DNA of 64,000 nt from Pteria penguin (taxonomy: Eukaryota; Mollusca; Bivalvia; Pterioida; Pteriidae), in NCBI GenBank assembly GCA_035048485.1, contig CM068590.1, forward strand, positions 14,020,776 through 14,084,775, given 5' to 3'. The notes beneath the pieces are model-generated. The model saw nothing but the letters and a program-made list of their open reading frames with translations, was not told the origin of the DNA and made no database searches. A program made the translations under genes and the position numbers. Shown here one piece after another: positions 50,672 through 62,615 of this stretch. Each line of letters starts with the position of its first letter. Position 1 is the first letter of the stretch.

Positions 50672-52993
50672 TCACACGTACTAATATATACTAATATATA
50701 CTGTATGTTTACTTGTTTAAGTACTAACCTTTCTAAAAGTCATGCAAAATATTGAAATAAGTTAAAATATGGTCAAGAAAAAAAAAAAACAAAAAAAAAA
50801 CAAAAAAAAAAAAAAAACAGGTTTGAGACAATTATATTAAAAGTTTTCTCAAAACTCCACATATTGACATTTGAGTGATAATGTTTGTCAAAATATTAAT
50901 TTGACTAAAACAAATCAACAACATATTCTCCTGTACCTGAGAATAACATGTTCATTTATTGTCCAAGCAACGTCTAATTAGAACTAGTCTAATTGAACTG
51001 CATGCCTGCTGGCATTTTGTTGAAGAAAAAATCATTCAGACATTTTCCAGAATGAAATATACAAACCTGTGTGCTTTGTTCAATGCATGATTCACCCTCT
51101 GCCTGATTTAACAACGTATAGTATACTTTAGTCCAGGAATTCATACTTCCATTCAACAGCATAAATTGATAAGGTAATATTACCTAAGACATGTATTTGT
51201 GGAATTAAAGTAAAATGAGAAGATTCACTAATCCTTGATGACACAGATATCTCTGACAGAAAGTCTAGTGTACATGAACTTCATTCTTAAATGAGGTTGC
51301 ACTTAAACAAGTACATATACAGTATATACAGTAAGATAACCCATCTTAGTGGAAGGTTCATATATGTTTGCCTACCTGAAACTTGTGTTTATAACTTTCA
51401 AACATACATACTTATGATATGAAAAAACATGTGAAATTCTACTAAGAATGTACATTTTATACTTCTGCACAGGAATAGAGACATTATATAAGACAATTAT
51501 AAACTACCAGTAACAAGTATAAGTTATTGAACAGTATGTTTGCATATGCATGAACTGCATATATGAATCTTTTGTATAAGTCCATGCTACAAACAGTTAT
51601 GGTATTGGACAAGGCACTGAAGCTGGCAAATCTAGCTTAAGTGGCTGTGTAATCAGTATTTAAATATTTATGAAACACATTCTAATATTAATATTTATAT
51701 TTACATATTTTCAAAGATAATTTTTATGCCCTGATCTGGACTATAGCATTTGGATCACCTGTTCGTCTGTCTGCCAGTCTATAATTCTGTTGAGCTTTTA
51801 AACTGCCATAAATTTTGAACTATAAGAGATATAGACTTCATACTTGGCATGTATACATACTCCACTAATGAAGTTTTTTCAAATGAAACCAAGATTTGTG
51901 ATCTTGACCATGACCTTGGACTTTGCTGCCATTTGGGGCATTCATGTTTCACAAACACATTTTGTTCATTTTCTGATGCTTTGAATTAAAGCATTTTCAT
52001 ATTTCCAAATATAATCTACAAGTTTGTGAAACAAACAGATGAGCACAAGCTGTGGTGTGAAATAGTTTCAAATCAAAAATAGTGCTTTCTGATCAAAAGT
52101 AGTGCAAGATGCAAAATTGTAGCTTGTTTCAAAATTCAAGCAAGTTTTCTTGATCAAGTCATTTAATTGTTGTCATAGAATCATCATATCTTTACAGTCT
52201 GTGTGCATTCAACCTTGTATCTGCAACAGGTAAATCGTAATATGGCGAATCCATATCACACACAGACATGAACAGTCACCTGTCAAAGTTACATGTACCA
52301 AATTAATATGAATAATCTTGTCTGCATGTGACATGGAGCTGCCAGATTACCCTTTACAGTAAAGTTTACTTGATGTGGTTACAAGGCTAAACAAACACAT
52401 ACTGTGATGATTCTGTCACAACAATTAAATGACTCAATCAAGGAAACTTGCCCGAATTTTTAAACAATTTCTATGAAAGAATAGTTTAATATGTCATTAA
52501 TGCAAAGACAACAAAAGTAATAAACATTTTCACTATGTTAATAATAACATCATGGACTCATACATTAATCATTTCCATATTTTGCATGAAATATGTTCAA
52601 TATATTTTTTATTATACATGTATATATGTATGTACAGTGTTCATAGTTTAAAATTTGAATTACAAACCATGTGAAATGGCTGACTGAGAGTCACATTTGT
52701 TTTCTGTTGCCAATTATTATGACATGATATTGGCACAGGAGCGTTACTTTATCCCGGTTGCAACGCATTGCATTGTGACAGGGATAATTATCTGTGAATA
52801 AAATGTCACCTTCGAATTCTGTAAACCCATGTCATGTCAACAACATCTTATGCACTTGAAAATTTACACACAATTCTCTATTTACATTTTTCACAACACC
52901 ATGTTTGGATTTTCGACAGTGATGCATTTGTAACTTTTACACAGGCAAAATGGTACCACTTTTGGCAAACGTCACAACACACACTCCGGTCTT
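50672..52993. other. Interval between the convergent genes of element C
   Basis: No gene. An A-rich low-complexity tract lies at 50779-50818. A dispersed repeat copy at 51720-51965 ('gccataaattttgaactata' to 'ttcatgtttcacaaacac') is related to 58610-59130. The remainder is AT-rich. Confidence 0.5.
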
Positions 52994-55845
52994 TTAAAGC
53001 TGTAATATCATTTTCTCCTTTATAACATATCTGCAAACAGGACAGAATGAGATGGTACCAGTAGGAGAAGCAACATTGTCACCTTCGATACACATTGGCT
53101 CTTCTACTCTGTCATTTTGCAAAGAAGACTGCAAATTTCTGTACAAAATTTCTGGTATCATGTACGTTTTGAAAAAAAGAACCAAATTGTTCAAAATTTT
53201 ACTAAAGTATTCACTGTTGAAAACAATTCTTTGTAAGAAGTGGCCATTTACAGTGTACACAAAGAAGTCACACCATTTCCTTCCTGTTATGGCCATCTGT
53301 CCCTGCACTTGTGCAAGGTACATAGTATTCTCCTTCAAAACTAAATTCTCACCAGATTTCATAGTAAGGTACGACGGAATTTGACATGTACAGAATGAAG
53401 TACACTTGTCACATTTCCCTATCAATGGGCATTTTACTTCTAACAAACCAAGCCCACAGCATGAACAAGAAACTAGTCAATCGGGTGATGCTGACAAAAA
53501 TGGGTACGTTTTGTCTACAAAAAGGCCACACTCTGAATGGAAAACACTAACATGCCTTTTACAGTACTGATCCAAGTACACTTTCTTTGCTTCAGGTTCA
53601 GTCTCTAACCCATGTTTAGTAGCTCTGACATGGACTGGCTTTGAGTAACCCATTAAATTTGACAATAATGATGAAACATCAACATCGGGGTCTCGAACCG
53701 TAGAATTGAATTTTGTGTAAACCATATAAAATTTTGATGCAGTTATTTGCCCCTTCCTCATTTCATTCCATTCACTATTTGCAGATTGACCCTTTGTCAA
53801 GTCTTGAATTGCTTCCCTTTTCTCAACAGATGGAACACACAGCGAGTTGTAAAACAGCTCATTTAGATTACAATCAGAATGACTTGTTTGTCTGATACTG
53901 TCTGCTGTACTTTCTACATGGAATTTCTGTATATCAAAGATAGGCACTTTTGCAGCTTCCATCTGTATAGCAGGTTCAGTTGTAACATGTGTGTCTAATC
54001 CTGAAATTATTTAATTAAATTTCAATTGAAGTATTAATGGAGAACATCAATACGGGATATTAACAGTTAAGATTGAGGGACAAACTCTAGATACTAGTAT
54101 ATAGAAACAATGATGTTGAAAGGTGTCAGTCCAAAGGTTTTGAATGAAAAAAATTCATTCAGAATCAGACTACATGTATTAAAAGTTCAAACTGTTTGCT
54201 ATATTTCATTGTTCGGACTGACTTTATTTCCAAAATCACTAAAAATGACTGACTGACTCCTACTTCGGAGTTTACATGGCTTATTGCTAATTTTAGTTAC
54301 AAAATAAATAAATGTAAGTATTTTTATCAAAAACTTACATTTTAATGGATGAATGGGCAACAAATACAACATAATTTAAAATTAAAAGAGCCTGTCCATT
54401 TTCACATATATTATGCGGGCCAGTAAAAGTTTGGTCGGGCCAGTAGAATCTACATTACACTGGTCCGGTGGGCCAGTAGATTGGAAATATTAATTTCGAC
54501 CCCTGTGTGCATGATGCATTAAGAATTGAAGGTACTTTACCTCAGACTTGATACAGCAAGCATTAATAATGTGCACCAGGGACTAAGACTTTCTAGCACT
54601 CTGACTGTGACATGGTTAAAAACTTTCAATGAACAAACTTGGTTGTCACAGGAGACATTACTTGCATTGCTAAATTAAAACTGCAACCTGAAAATTATTC
54701 TTTAAAATCTCTAAACTATAGATCTATAAATCATTGTTTTCATGGTTTAAATTACCTGTCTAACCGTGTCTCGACTTCTTTATTTCCATGTCTGCCACTC
54801 TCCTTGGATTCACAAATTTGTTTTTTGTATTGTCTGGTATGTTCCTGCTGCACGGTACAGCGGTACATGCTGTGATCCCCATCTTGTTTGCCGCCTCTAC
54901 ACGGAAAAGTACCCCGGCTACATGATTGCAGGTTTTACCTAGACTGGAAATTAAGATGATTCTGTTTACTTATTTATCTATTTAAAACTCTGACATTTCA
55001 AAATGTATTTTTCTTATTTTTTAGTATTGCTGTTGTTATTATTACAATTATTGTCAGTGTTGTTATTATACCCCCTTTCCTTGGGGGGGGGGGGGATATA
55101 GGAATCACCCTGTCTGTCTGTCCACCTGTTCACATTTTTCCGGGCCATAACTTCTTAGCCCCCTGTCGAATCTGAAAACTATTTCACACAATTGTTGTCC
55201 GTGACCCAAGGGTGTGTCATGACCTTGACCCAAGGTCAGATCTCCAAGGTCACGTTTGAATTTTGTTGCTGCGTTGGGTATTTGTCCCATTAAGGACAGT
55301 TCTAGTTATTAGTTTGGCAACTTGTAATATTGATCAAACCAGTCATACATGTACTAGGGTGGCTTGGTTAGTAGGTATAAAGCCTCCGCAAAAGTGGAAG
55401 ATCTTATGAAAAATACCTCCTTTAACCAGTTGGAAGAAAAGTATTCGTAGGCCTTGCCCACCTTGTACTCGTTTAGCAAGTGTTGCGTAGTGTTGACATC
55501 ACTGGAGGACACAAAAAACTTAATAATGTCTGAGCAATATACAGGGGGCCATTGTGATATTCCAGTTTTCTCATCCAACCATCCATTATCTATTTGGAGG
55601 GGGTCTTTTATTTGTTTACCATCTATTTTGAGAAGATTTTGATAGTCACATTTGTTTTGCTCGGAAATTTGCTTGGCTGACAACACTTTATCAATTTTAA
55701 GCTGCTGTGCTGCAAAGCATAGGGCTGCAAGTTCAGATTTACTGCCTTTGGTTGCCATTCCCCGTTCAGATAAAAATTCTCGCATTGCATCGATATTCCA
55801 AGTAGAAACTGAATCTAAAGTTATTTTATGATCACCAGGATCCAT
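52994..55845 (-). pseudogene. SAP-SWIM-YqaJ nuclease gene of element C, broken
   Basis: Three exons are seen on the - strand. Exon a (to 55845, ending near 55425 at GAG|GTATTT) starts MDPGDHKITLD and has a SAP-like motif 'MREFLSERGMATKGSKSELA'. Exon b (54756-54938) carries a SWIM-type C-x-H core 'TCNHVAGVLFRVEAANKMG' and ends in phase with exon c. Exon c (52994-54001) is the YqaJ domain: 'WNEMRKGQITASKF', 'HGLETEPEAKK', 'FLSASPD', 'LLEVKCPLIG', 'YLAQVQGQM'. Stops: TAG at 54760-54762 in exon b and TGA at 53477-53479 directly after SASPD, splitting the catalytic D and ExK motifs. The exon expected between a and b (first SWIM cysteines) is absent; a dispersed repeat (55060-55300) occupies that interval. 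YqaJ proteins are lambda-exonuclease-like; here probably an ISL2EU accessory nuclease. Confidence 0.82.
55060..55300 (+). repeat. Dispersed repeat where a YqaJ-gene exon is missing
   Basis: 'accccctttccttggggggg' then 'tgtctgtctgtccacctg', one unit 'gggccataacttcttagccc ... gtgtcatgaccttgaccc' and 'tttgtcccattaaggacag'. This is the same family as the array at 12700-13550. Its insertion may have replaced part of the gene. Confidence 0.6.
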
Positions 55846-56041
55846 TGTAAAAATGTCTTAAGTTATCAAAAGTGTAAATGAAAGTATCGAAATGTGTTCA
55901 CAGCTCAAAGTCATTAACAAATCATGCAGAAAAGTCACTCTTGTATCCTCCGCCTGTGTTGTTTATGCGGTAACTAAGGCGCGTTTAACCGGAATTGAAA
56001 ATGACAGGGCCGCTTATGACAATGCGCCGCTAAGTGTTGAT

Positions 56042-57096
56042 ACGTGTATTACAGAACATGTGTCATCTATCAGTGACGGATTTAACATCTTAGATTCTAA
56101 GCGCTCGGAGTTTATCTATTAATTTAGTTAATTTAGTAATGAGTATAATGTTGTTATAAACAGTGAGTCGAAAATTGCCATTCGGGGTGGGGGGAGAGGC
56201 AGGAAGTGGTAGGAAAAGCCGTAGATGTTGATTATTGTATACTCTAATGTGACTTGATTTGTTTTCCTATCAAGTCAAGAGAATTCATCCAAGTGACAAA
56301 ATTCCAGTACAAATGCTCGTTTTGCTTATTGAAGTTCAGTAAGCTCCGCCTTCCCCTTTTAATGAAAATTGATAAACCGATAATAATTGGTTTGTGTTCA
56401 AATTTATCACCTCTGTCTCTCATATGAAGATATGCAGGGTTCGCCATAGGCAGGTGCCTAATAGTAATCTGTTTGTCTATCTGTCAGCAAAAACATTTTT
56501 TTTAAAAATATGCCATATCCAATATACCGTCACATGTAGGGCTTTCATATTTGGCATGAGCGTTCCTTATGACAAGACCTTTCCGTTGGTACCACAAATG
56601 TTGGTCATGTGACCTTGACTGTGATTGTTTATGATCACATAGCCAAAATCTGTTCACATTCAATTTGAGCTCCCAGAAATGTTATTTCGAGGGTATTAGT
56701 CCCATTAGGATTGTTCTAGTTGATATTGATGCTTCGGTTCTGTCTACTAAAAGTAATGATGATGAGCGATACAGCTGATAAATATTTACCAGAAAATGAG
56801 ATCTGACTCAGCTGTATGACAATTCCGCTACATGTACATCAAGAATAATAGTAAGGTATGAGCAAGACATGAATAACATCACAAAAAGCTTCGTTTACAC
56901 AGCAGCTGCGGTACCGACTGAGGACGGTCAGTTGAAGTGACAATGTACAAATTTTAGGCCCCAAATTGCCAAATTGCGGGAGCTTCCAGGGCCTTCGCCC
57001 CCCCCCCCCCCTGGTCCCCCTACCAGGGCTCTGCGGTCCCCAGACCCCTCGCCTAACTCCGGCACCCCATAACACAAAATTCTGGATACGCCCCTG
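56042..57096. mobile_element. Right part of the hAT-like element
   Basis: Ends 'aaaattctggatacgcccctg' at 57096, the inverted hAT-type end CAGGGGCGTATCCAGA. The preceding 'gggagcttccagggccttcg', poly-C and 'ctaccagggctctgcggtcc' look like the GC-rich end region of such elements. A dispersed repeat fragment lies at 56450-56720. After 57096 the host repeat array resumes with 'attggtttaatgatgataac'. Confidence 0.5.
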
Positions 57097-57815
57097 ATTG
57101 GTTTAATGATGATAACTCGAGTATCTTTTAACATATTGAAACTAGGTTTGGATATACACTTACTTACCAAGACAGGAAGAATCCTATCGATATTCGGGTC
57201 AAAAGTTCAAAGTCACAGCTGATGAAAATAGAGTAATTATTGGTTTCAAGATGTTAACCCGGGTATCTTTAAACATATTCATACCAAATTTTGATATATA
57301 CTTGCCTATAAGGAGAGAATTCTATTGATTGAGTTTAGTCACAGCTGATGAAAAACTACTGTAATTATTGGTTTCTGGATGATAACGCAAGTACTTTTCA
57401 ACATATTCAACCAAACTTGGATATATGCTTACCTATGAAGAGAGGAAGATGCCTATTAATTTTGGAGTCATAAGGTCAAAAGCCAGGGTCACAACTGATA
57501 GGAAAAGCTGAAATTATTGTTTTCCAGGTGATTCACTTATATTAACATATATTATTAATGCCCATCAGAATTTGATCATATTTTACAGGCCAAATTCTTT
57601 TAAATAGGGGTAATTTAAATAGGGGTAATTTAAAATCGTATTAAAAAGAGAGGGATGACTATAGACTTTAGAATCAATATGTCTAGAGGCAGTACTACAC
57701 CACTATTTATATGAGTTATGGCCCATGAAACTTATAATTTAGGAAAGTTTGTTGCTGCTATGAATTAAGCCCTCGGGGAGCATATGTTTTATGAAAACAT
57801 GCTCTAGTTTATTTA
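57097..57815 (+). repeat. Host repeat array, about 135-bp units
   Basis: Units begin 'gatgataactcgagtatc' (57109), 'gatgttaacccgggtatc' (57249) and 'gatgataacgcaagtact' (57379). Each contains 'tttggatatatacttacc' and 'cagctgatgaaaatagagta'. The family ends at 'gggagcatatgttttatgaa'. It is the same unit as 46651-46779 and the flank at 36040-36062. Confidence 0.75.
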
Positions 57816-58210
57816 TTTGGGGGTTTTTTTTTTGGGGGGGGGGGTGTTTTCAGGATAATAGTTTGAGTTATGAAGAACCGATATTTATGTAGCTTCGCTC
57901 AATGATACCTTATAAGTAGTGCGTGCTTGAGATTGTGTTTGGTGTCAAAAGGTCAACAATGTAGGTCACTGTTGCTAACAATAGTGTTTTTGGTATTTCA
58001 GATGATACCTTAATTTAGGAATGACCAATTTAGTTGATACTTCTTACAATATTAGTTTATAAACACTTCTAGTTTGGGATTGTGTTTGGGGTCAAAAAGG
58101 TAACTATCTAGGTCAGTTGATAAAAATACTTTAGGTTTCCAGATGATAACTCCAGTTAGTGTTGACACCAATGTAGATTAGACTTCACACAGTGATAGTT
58201 TATGAAGAGT
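57816..58210. other. Repeat-derived intergenic DNA
   Basis: A G-run (57832-57842) and decayed units with 'gatgatacctt' and 'gtttggggtcaaaa' resemble a further decayed copy of the array. No gene. Confidence 0.4.
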
Positions 58211-58484
58211 GCTAACCTGGTGTTGTCTAGTGGATAAGGTAATCGGCTCGTGATCTAGAGGTCCCGGGTTCGACTCCCGCCCTGGGCGCACCAGTGTTCT
58301 GTCTTTCGGACGAGACAGTAAAATCCGAGGTCCCTTGTCACGGTAGGCGTGGCACGTAAAATACCCCTCACTGCTTCGGGAGGGTCCGATGCAAAGGTCT
58401 AAATTTCTATGCAATGCATCAGGCAGATGCCGTACCCATATACGTAAAATAACCATGCATTAACGTAAAACAATTCAATCAATC
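58211..58484 (+). mobile_element. tRNA-headed SINE
   Basis: Box-A-like 'ttgtctagtggataaggt', box B 'gggttcgactcccgcc', a body with 'tttcggacgagacagt', 'ctcactgcttcggg' and 'catcaggcagatgccgt', and a CAATCAATC tail. Its head differs from the copies at 9690 and 60591, which suggests a second subfamily. Confidence 0.85.
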
Positions 58485-58609
58485 ATTAAAGAATGCTTCC
58501 GTTGAAATTCCCAATTAAGTTGAAAGTTCATATTGTACTCATTTATGAATAGCTCTAGATTTGGATTGTGTTGACAATTTTCCATCTCTTCTTTCCTTTA
58601 ATAGATCGG

Positions 58610-59140
58610 AGGCATATTGTTTTTGTCCTGTCTGTTTGTCAGTTGTCAACTTCAACCTTGGCTATTACTTTTGAAAGAAACAACACAAACACTCTTTGCC
58701 GCAAATTTTCGGCCTCCTGGCCTTTATCAAGCAGTTGTTATAAAAGTACAGAAGAACTATGTAACATCCATCTTTACATGTCTAATATCAACAAGCTTCT
58801 TGATATTAGACATGTAAAGGTGGATGTTACATAGTTCTTCTGTACTTTTCTAACAATTGCTTGATAAAGGCCAGGAGGCCGAAAATTTGCGGCAAAGAGT
58901 GTTTGTGTTGTTTCTTTTAGTGTATTTTACTTCCCTTTGGAGGACTACTTATTCTATATTACTTTTGAACCGAGAAGGATAGAAACTTCATATTTGACAT
59001 GCGTACTCAACTAATGAAGCCCTTTCAAATGACATCAAGGTCCATGACCTTTTTTACCAGGACATTGACCTTCACGCTAAAAATGACTATTTGGACTTTA
59101 GTGCCGCAGGGGGCTTTAGTGTTTCACAAAAACTGATTTT
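58610..59140 (+). repeat. Dispersed repeat copy split by a palindrome
   Basis: 'ggaggcatattgtttttgtc' through 'ggctattacttttgaa', then after the insert 'attacttttgaaccgagaag' through 'ggctttagtgtttcacaaaa'. It matches the copy at 51725-51965. The insert 58676-58956 separates the two halves. Confidence 0.65.
58674..58917. repeat. 244-bp near-perfect palindrome
   Basis: Two arms of about 117 bp are inverted copies with about three mismatches, meeting at 'atcaacaagcttcttgatat' around 58800. It is flanked by 13-bp direct repeats TATTACTTTTGAA at 58663-58675 and 58957-58969. Transcription would give a long stable hairpin. The open frames seen here are by-products of the symmetry. Confidence 0.9.
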
Positions 59141-60590
59141 TGTTTTTGTTTTTTATCTTCAAACATGCAAATAAAATATTCTGTATTTTTATCAGCTGCT
59201 TTACATTGTAAATAATGTTGTAATATCAGCGTTATTGCATAAAAGTAAACCCTCCTATAAGACCGTATCTAAGGTAATATACGTATTAAAAATAAAATGA
59301 AAGCGGTTACTGGCTATGTTGTTGCAAGCAATTAAGACGTTCGCCCAAAACACTGATGGCGGTAGGGGGCGAGTGTTCATGCAACACTGACTGTAATCTT
59401 GTTACCATTCTGATATTAAGCAAATGTAATTATACTACGTGGGATTTCTTTTCTTAACAAGTGACTAAAGTTCAAAAGTCTGAAAACAACATTTCTGAGA
59501 TCGTGATCTCAGACAATTTTGGTAGATTTATGTAAAAGTATATCGTATTACCATTTTAATAATTTGTGTATTTGTTTTGGTTTGCTTGTTGTTTCCGTTT
59601 ATAACTGTACAAATAATGAATAATCATTGTTCAAGTGTAAAATAAATTTCTTCCCAAAGAGATTGTCATTTCTTTAAGATATACGGAGAACTTTTCGCAT
59701 AAATGAAGATTGAAAAAAATTGAGAATTTGAAAGAAAAATAATAAGCAATTGGGACATATGTACCAAATATAAAGAAAGCAGAAATGCATTTAATTTATT
59801 TCAAGTATTTTCAGCGGATGATCATGATATTATCCAGGAAGGAAATGTTTATTTGTATCAGAAACCTGGTGTCCTCCAAGATTTTAAGGTTTCAATGAAA
59901 ATTCACCTTGGTATAGTGTTGCTAGTATTATAATAGCAGTAATTTATATGTAACAAGCACTCTGAGAGCAGGGTCCCACCGCTCCCAATAACTGATTTGA
60001 AGAAAGAACAATAACTATAGAAAAAGGATGTCAACCGTTATTAAAATCGAACTGGATATTTAACACCTGATAAGGAAGTTTACTACCAAGGTTCGGCTCG
60101 ATATCTGTAAAGATGGACAAGAAAAGTCTGGAAACCCAGCGTGACGGACAGAGTGGAAACCTATTGTCCCTTCTGGTTTTATCGGTGGGGGAATAACAAG
60201 TCAAAAATATTTCCGCAGTTTAGGCTTTGAGCATCACTATAAAGGTAAAAATTGCGGAAAGGCACATACGGGGTGTGCGCATATGGTGCACCAAATACAC
60301 GGATAAGTGTGCTGATAATTATTATTATTATTCAGTATCAATATAAGAAAGGTTCTGAATCACCTTCATTTTTACACCAGAATCGATCGACAATATCCAT
60401 TTTTCAGACCCCACCTTTGTGACTTTTATTACAATTTACATTTAAAGACGAACTCGAGAAATCTACTAACGATGCCGACTGAGCACAAGAGTATTTGGCA
60501 TTTTATCCAACATGGCATAAGAAATGAAACTTTGACGAGGGTCATGTGAAGTGTTCAGCTTAGGGCCATATGAAATCATCATATAATGAA
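59141..60590. other. Intergenic DNA
   Basis: No gene is supported. Near 60110-60195 a 'gacggacagagtggaaacct' to 'cggtggggga' fragment resembles the right end of the MITE at 40160-40502. Near 60270 'gcgcatatggtgcacc' echoes the duplication ends at 5560 and 5910. Confidence 0.4.
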
Positions 60591-60854
60591 GCTGGCGTGG
60601 ACTAGTGGCATCGCGCTGGACTCCTGATCGGGAGGCCGGGGTTCGAGTCCCGCTCTGGTCATGTCATGCCTTTCGGATGAGATAGTAAAAACCAAGGCCC
60701 CGTGCCTTGGTATGCATGGCACGTTATAGATCCCTAACTGCTTCGGGTTGGTCCGTTGCAGAGGTCAAAATTTGTATGCCCTGCATCAGGCAGATGCCGT
60801 CATCATATACATGAAATATTCGTGGTGTGACGTTAAACGAAAATCAATCAATCA
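60591..60854 (+). mobile_element. tRNA-headed SINE
   Basis: Starts 'gctggcgtggactagtggca', has box B 'ggggttcgagtcccgc', a body with 'tttcggatgagatagta' and 'catcaggcagatgccgtc', and ends (AATC)n. It is the closest relative of the inverted copy at 9414-9690. Confidence 0.88.
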
Positions 60855-62615
60855 TTTCTTTATATAATGAGGCACTTAATCGGAGATTCAATGTTTCGGT
60901 AGATGATGACATATAAGAAAAATCGTTACCGCTACTGTTGACAGCGTATCAAATTTTAATTTTAAAAATCTTTATGATTTGTCCTCAGTTTTGAATCATA
61001 TACGACGAGGAGATGACATTTAACATAATGTCTTCCTTTTGGTGAAACTTTCCACCGATAGAACGTTTGACCTACATTTGGGAAAATGCTTTAAGCGTTA
61101 TAGGAGCTAGGGCTTTTATAATATAACCAGAAGAACAAAAGGATCATGCACTCGAAATCCCTTTGAAAATCTTAACGACCACAATCCGGGTCCTCATATT
61201 AGACGTGAATGACAGGGGTCATGTCGACGCCTAAATAGGCAGGGGGTTTGGTGCCGCCTCGAAGCCCCCTATGGGCCCAGGGCTAAGCCCTGGTGGGGGC
61301 CAGAGGGCAAAGACTCTGGAAGCTGATGGATTCTAGACAATTTTGATGTGAACTTTCGACCTTCCTAAAGACATTTTTAAGCGTATTTTTATGCAACCAT
61401 GTTCTGTTTTTCTCATTTCTTTGGACGAAAAGCAAGCTGCAACACCCCCCCCCTCCCCACTTCTAGACCGAATAGTGCAAAACATTAGTCATGGAAAACT
61501 GCAACCCTCCCTCTCTTTCAAAAAATTCTAGATCCGCCAGGACAGTATCTCCCTTATTACGTATTGTAACAATGTATCCAGCAATGGTCATGTACGGCAG
61601 TGGCGAATTCAGGGACGCTCGCCCTGTTAACTGGTACATTGGAGTAATACATAATAAGCCCAGCCCGGTCAAAACTAGCGAACTATTTGACCTTTATTTT
61701 CAAAATGATTTTTAAATTCTAGTAGACTATGATACAATTAGACTAGTTACCTGGGGCAGCCTCAACCAGCGGATCCAAATCGTAAATTGTCGAGGAGGAA
61801 TTTTGAATTATAATATATCTAAATAGAGTCCATACCCCCACCCCTCCCCCCTCTTTCTCTCTCTCATATATACTAAAATATCTTATATCCTCATCAGAAA
61901 GTAACGGCACGCGCATGGAATCTGTTAAATTGGTTTATTTTAATGCGACATGTCTGTTTTACCTTTGTTCTACATGTCATCAGTTCTCTATTACGTAATA
62001 AACATCCGGTTGCTTGACCCGGTAAATATCGCCCGTAATTTCATATATATGTTACCTATCATGATGTAAATTGGGAAGCTTAATTAACAGTGTCTTCGTA
62101 TGTATGAGGGGACAGAATATATTTACTAACATGTTGAAACATATCCAGTTGGTACATTTCAATTTTAATTTTGTGTTATAGTAAATATAGAACATATGTA
62201 CCTTTTAATTTTGTGCACCAGGTGCGCATTGACAGTATCTTATAATGTTAGTTTAGGATTAAAATTGATTTTCACAAAAGTGAAACAATTTGTTTTACAC
62301 ACGATCATTTATTTATTTTTATACCTAAACTAACTACATCAATCCCCGCATTTCCTCTCTGATGATAGCAATATTATGGAAAACAAGCGAAACGTGAAAT
62401 TTATAAATCTGTTATTTAAAGTGCTAATCTCTTCCGTTAGTTTACATACGAATTAAATAAGTAGCTGTATTACAGCCTGTAGCGAGAGGAAAATATGCAC
62501 ACCAAAAGCCATGCTCGTTCACAATGTATTTTGAATATATCAAATTGTATCTTAGAGCCCTTCCCCCTCTTTATGTACTTACACATATTTGTTTTACATC
62601 TTTGAATAGGAAAAA
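60855..62615. other. Intergenic DNA with hAT-MITE-like fragments
   Basis: GC-rich 'gaagccccctatgggcccag' at 61260-61320 and 'ctagatccgccaggacag' / 'cggcagtggcgaattcaggg' at 61530-61615 look like broken ends of the hAT-type family. No intact element or gene. Confidence 0.4.

Larger units (their letters stand above)
47147..56041. mobile_element. Element C: ISL2EU-like transposon
   Basis: The ends CAACACTTAACGGCG (47149-47163) and, inverted, CAACACTTAGCGGCG (56025-56039) differ at one base and are both flanked by AT (47147-47148 and 56040-56041), taken as the target duplication. A second shared block CGGTTAAA lies inside both ends. It encodes a THAP+DDE transposase (+) and, convergently, a SAP/SWIM/YqaJ protein (-). 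The pairing of a DDE transposase with a YqaJ nuclease is described for the ISL2EU superfamily. At 8.9 kb it is full-length by its ends, but both genes carry stops. It sits inside the hAT-like element bounded by 46780 and 57096. Confidence 0.8.

Noticed and set aside
53052..53384. 110-codon + strand frame
   Set aside because: It is the antisense of the YqaJ exon.
56050..56122. Second hAT exon after element C ('HVSSISDGFNILD...')
   Set aside because: An acceptor-like 'attacag' precedes it, but phase and family motifs do not agree with the first exon at 46997-47061.
58568..58834. 88-codon and 66-codon open frames
   Set aside because: They run through a repeat and one arm of the palindrome; they carry no protein signature.
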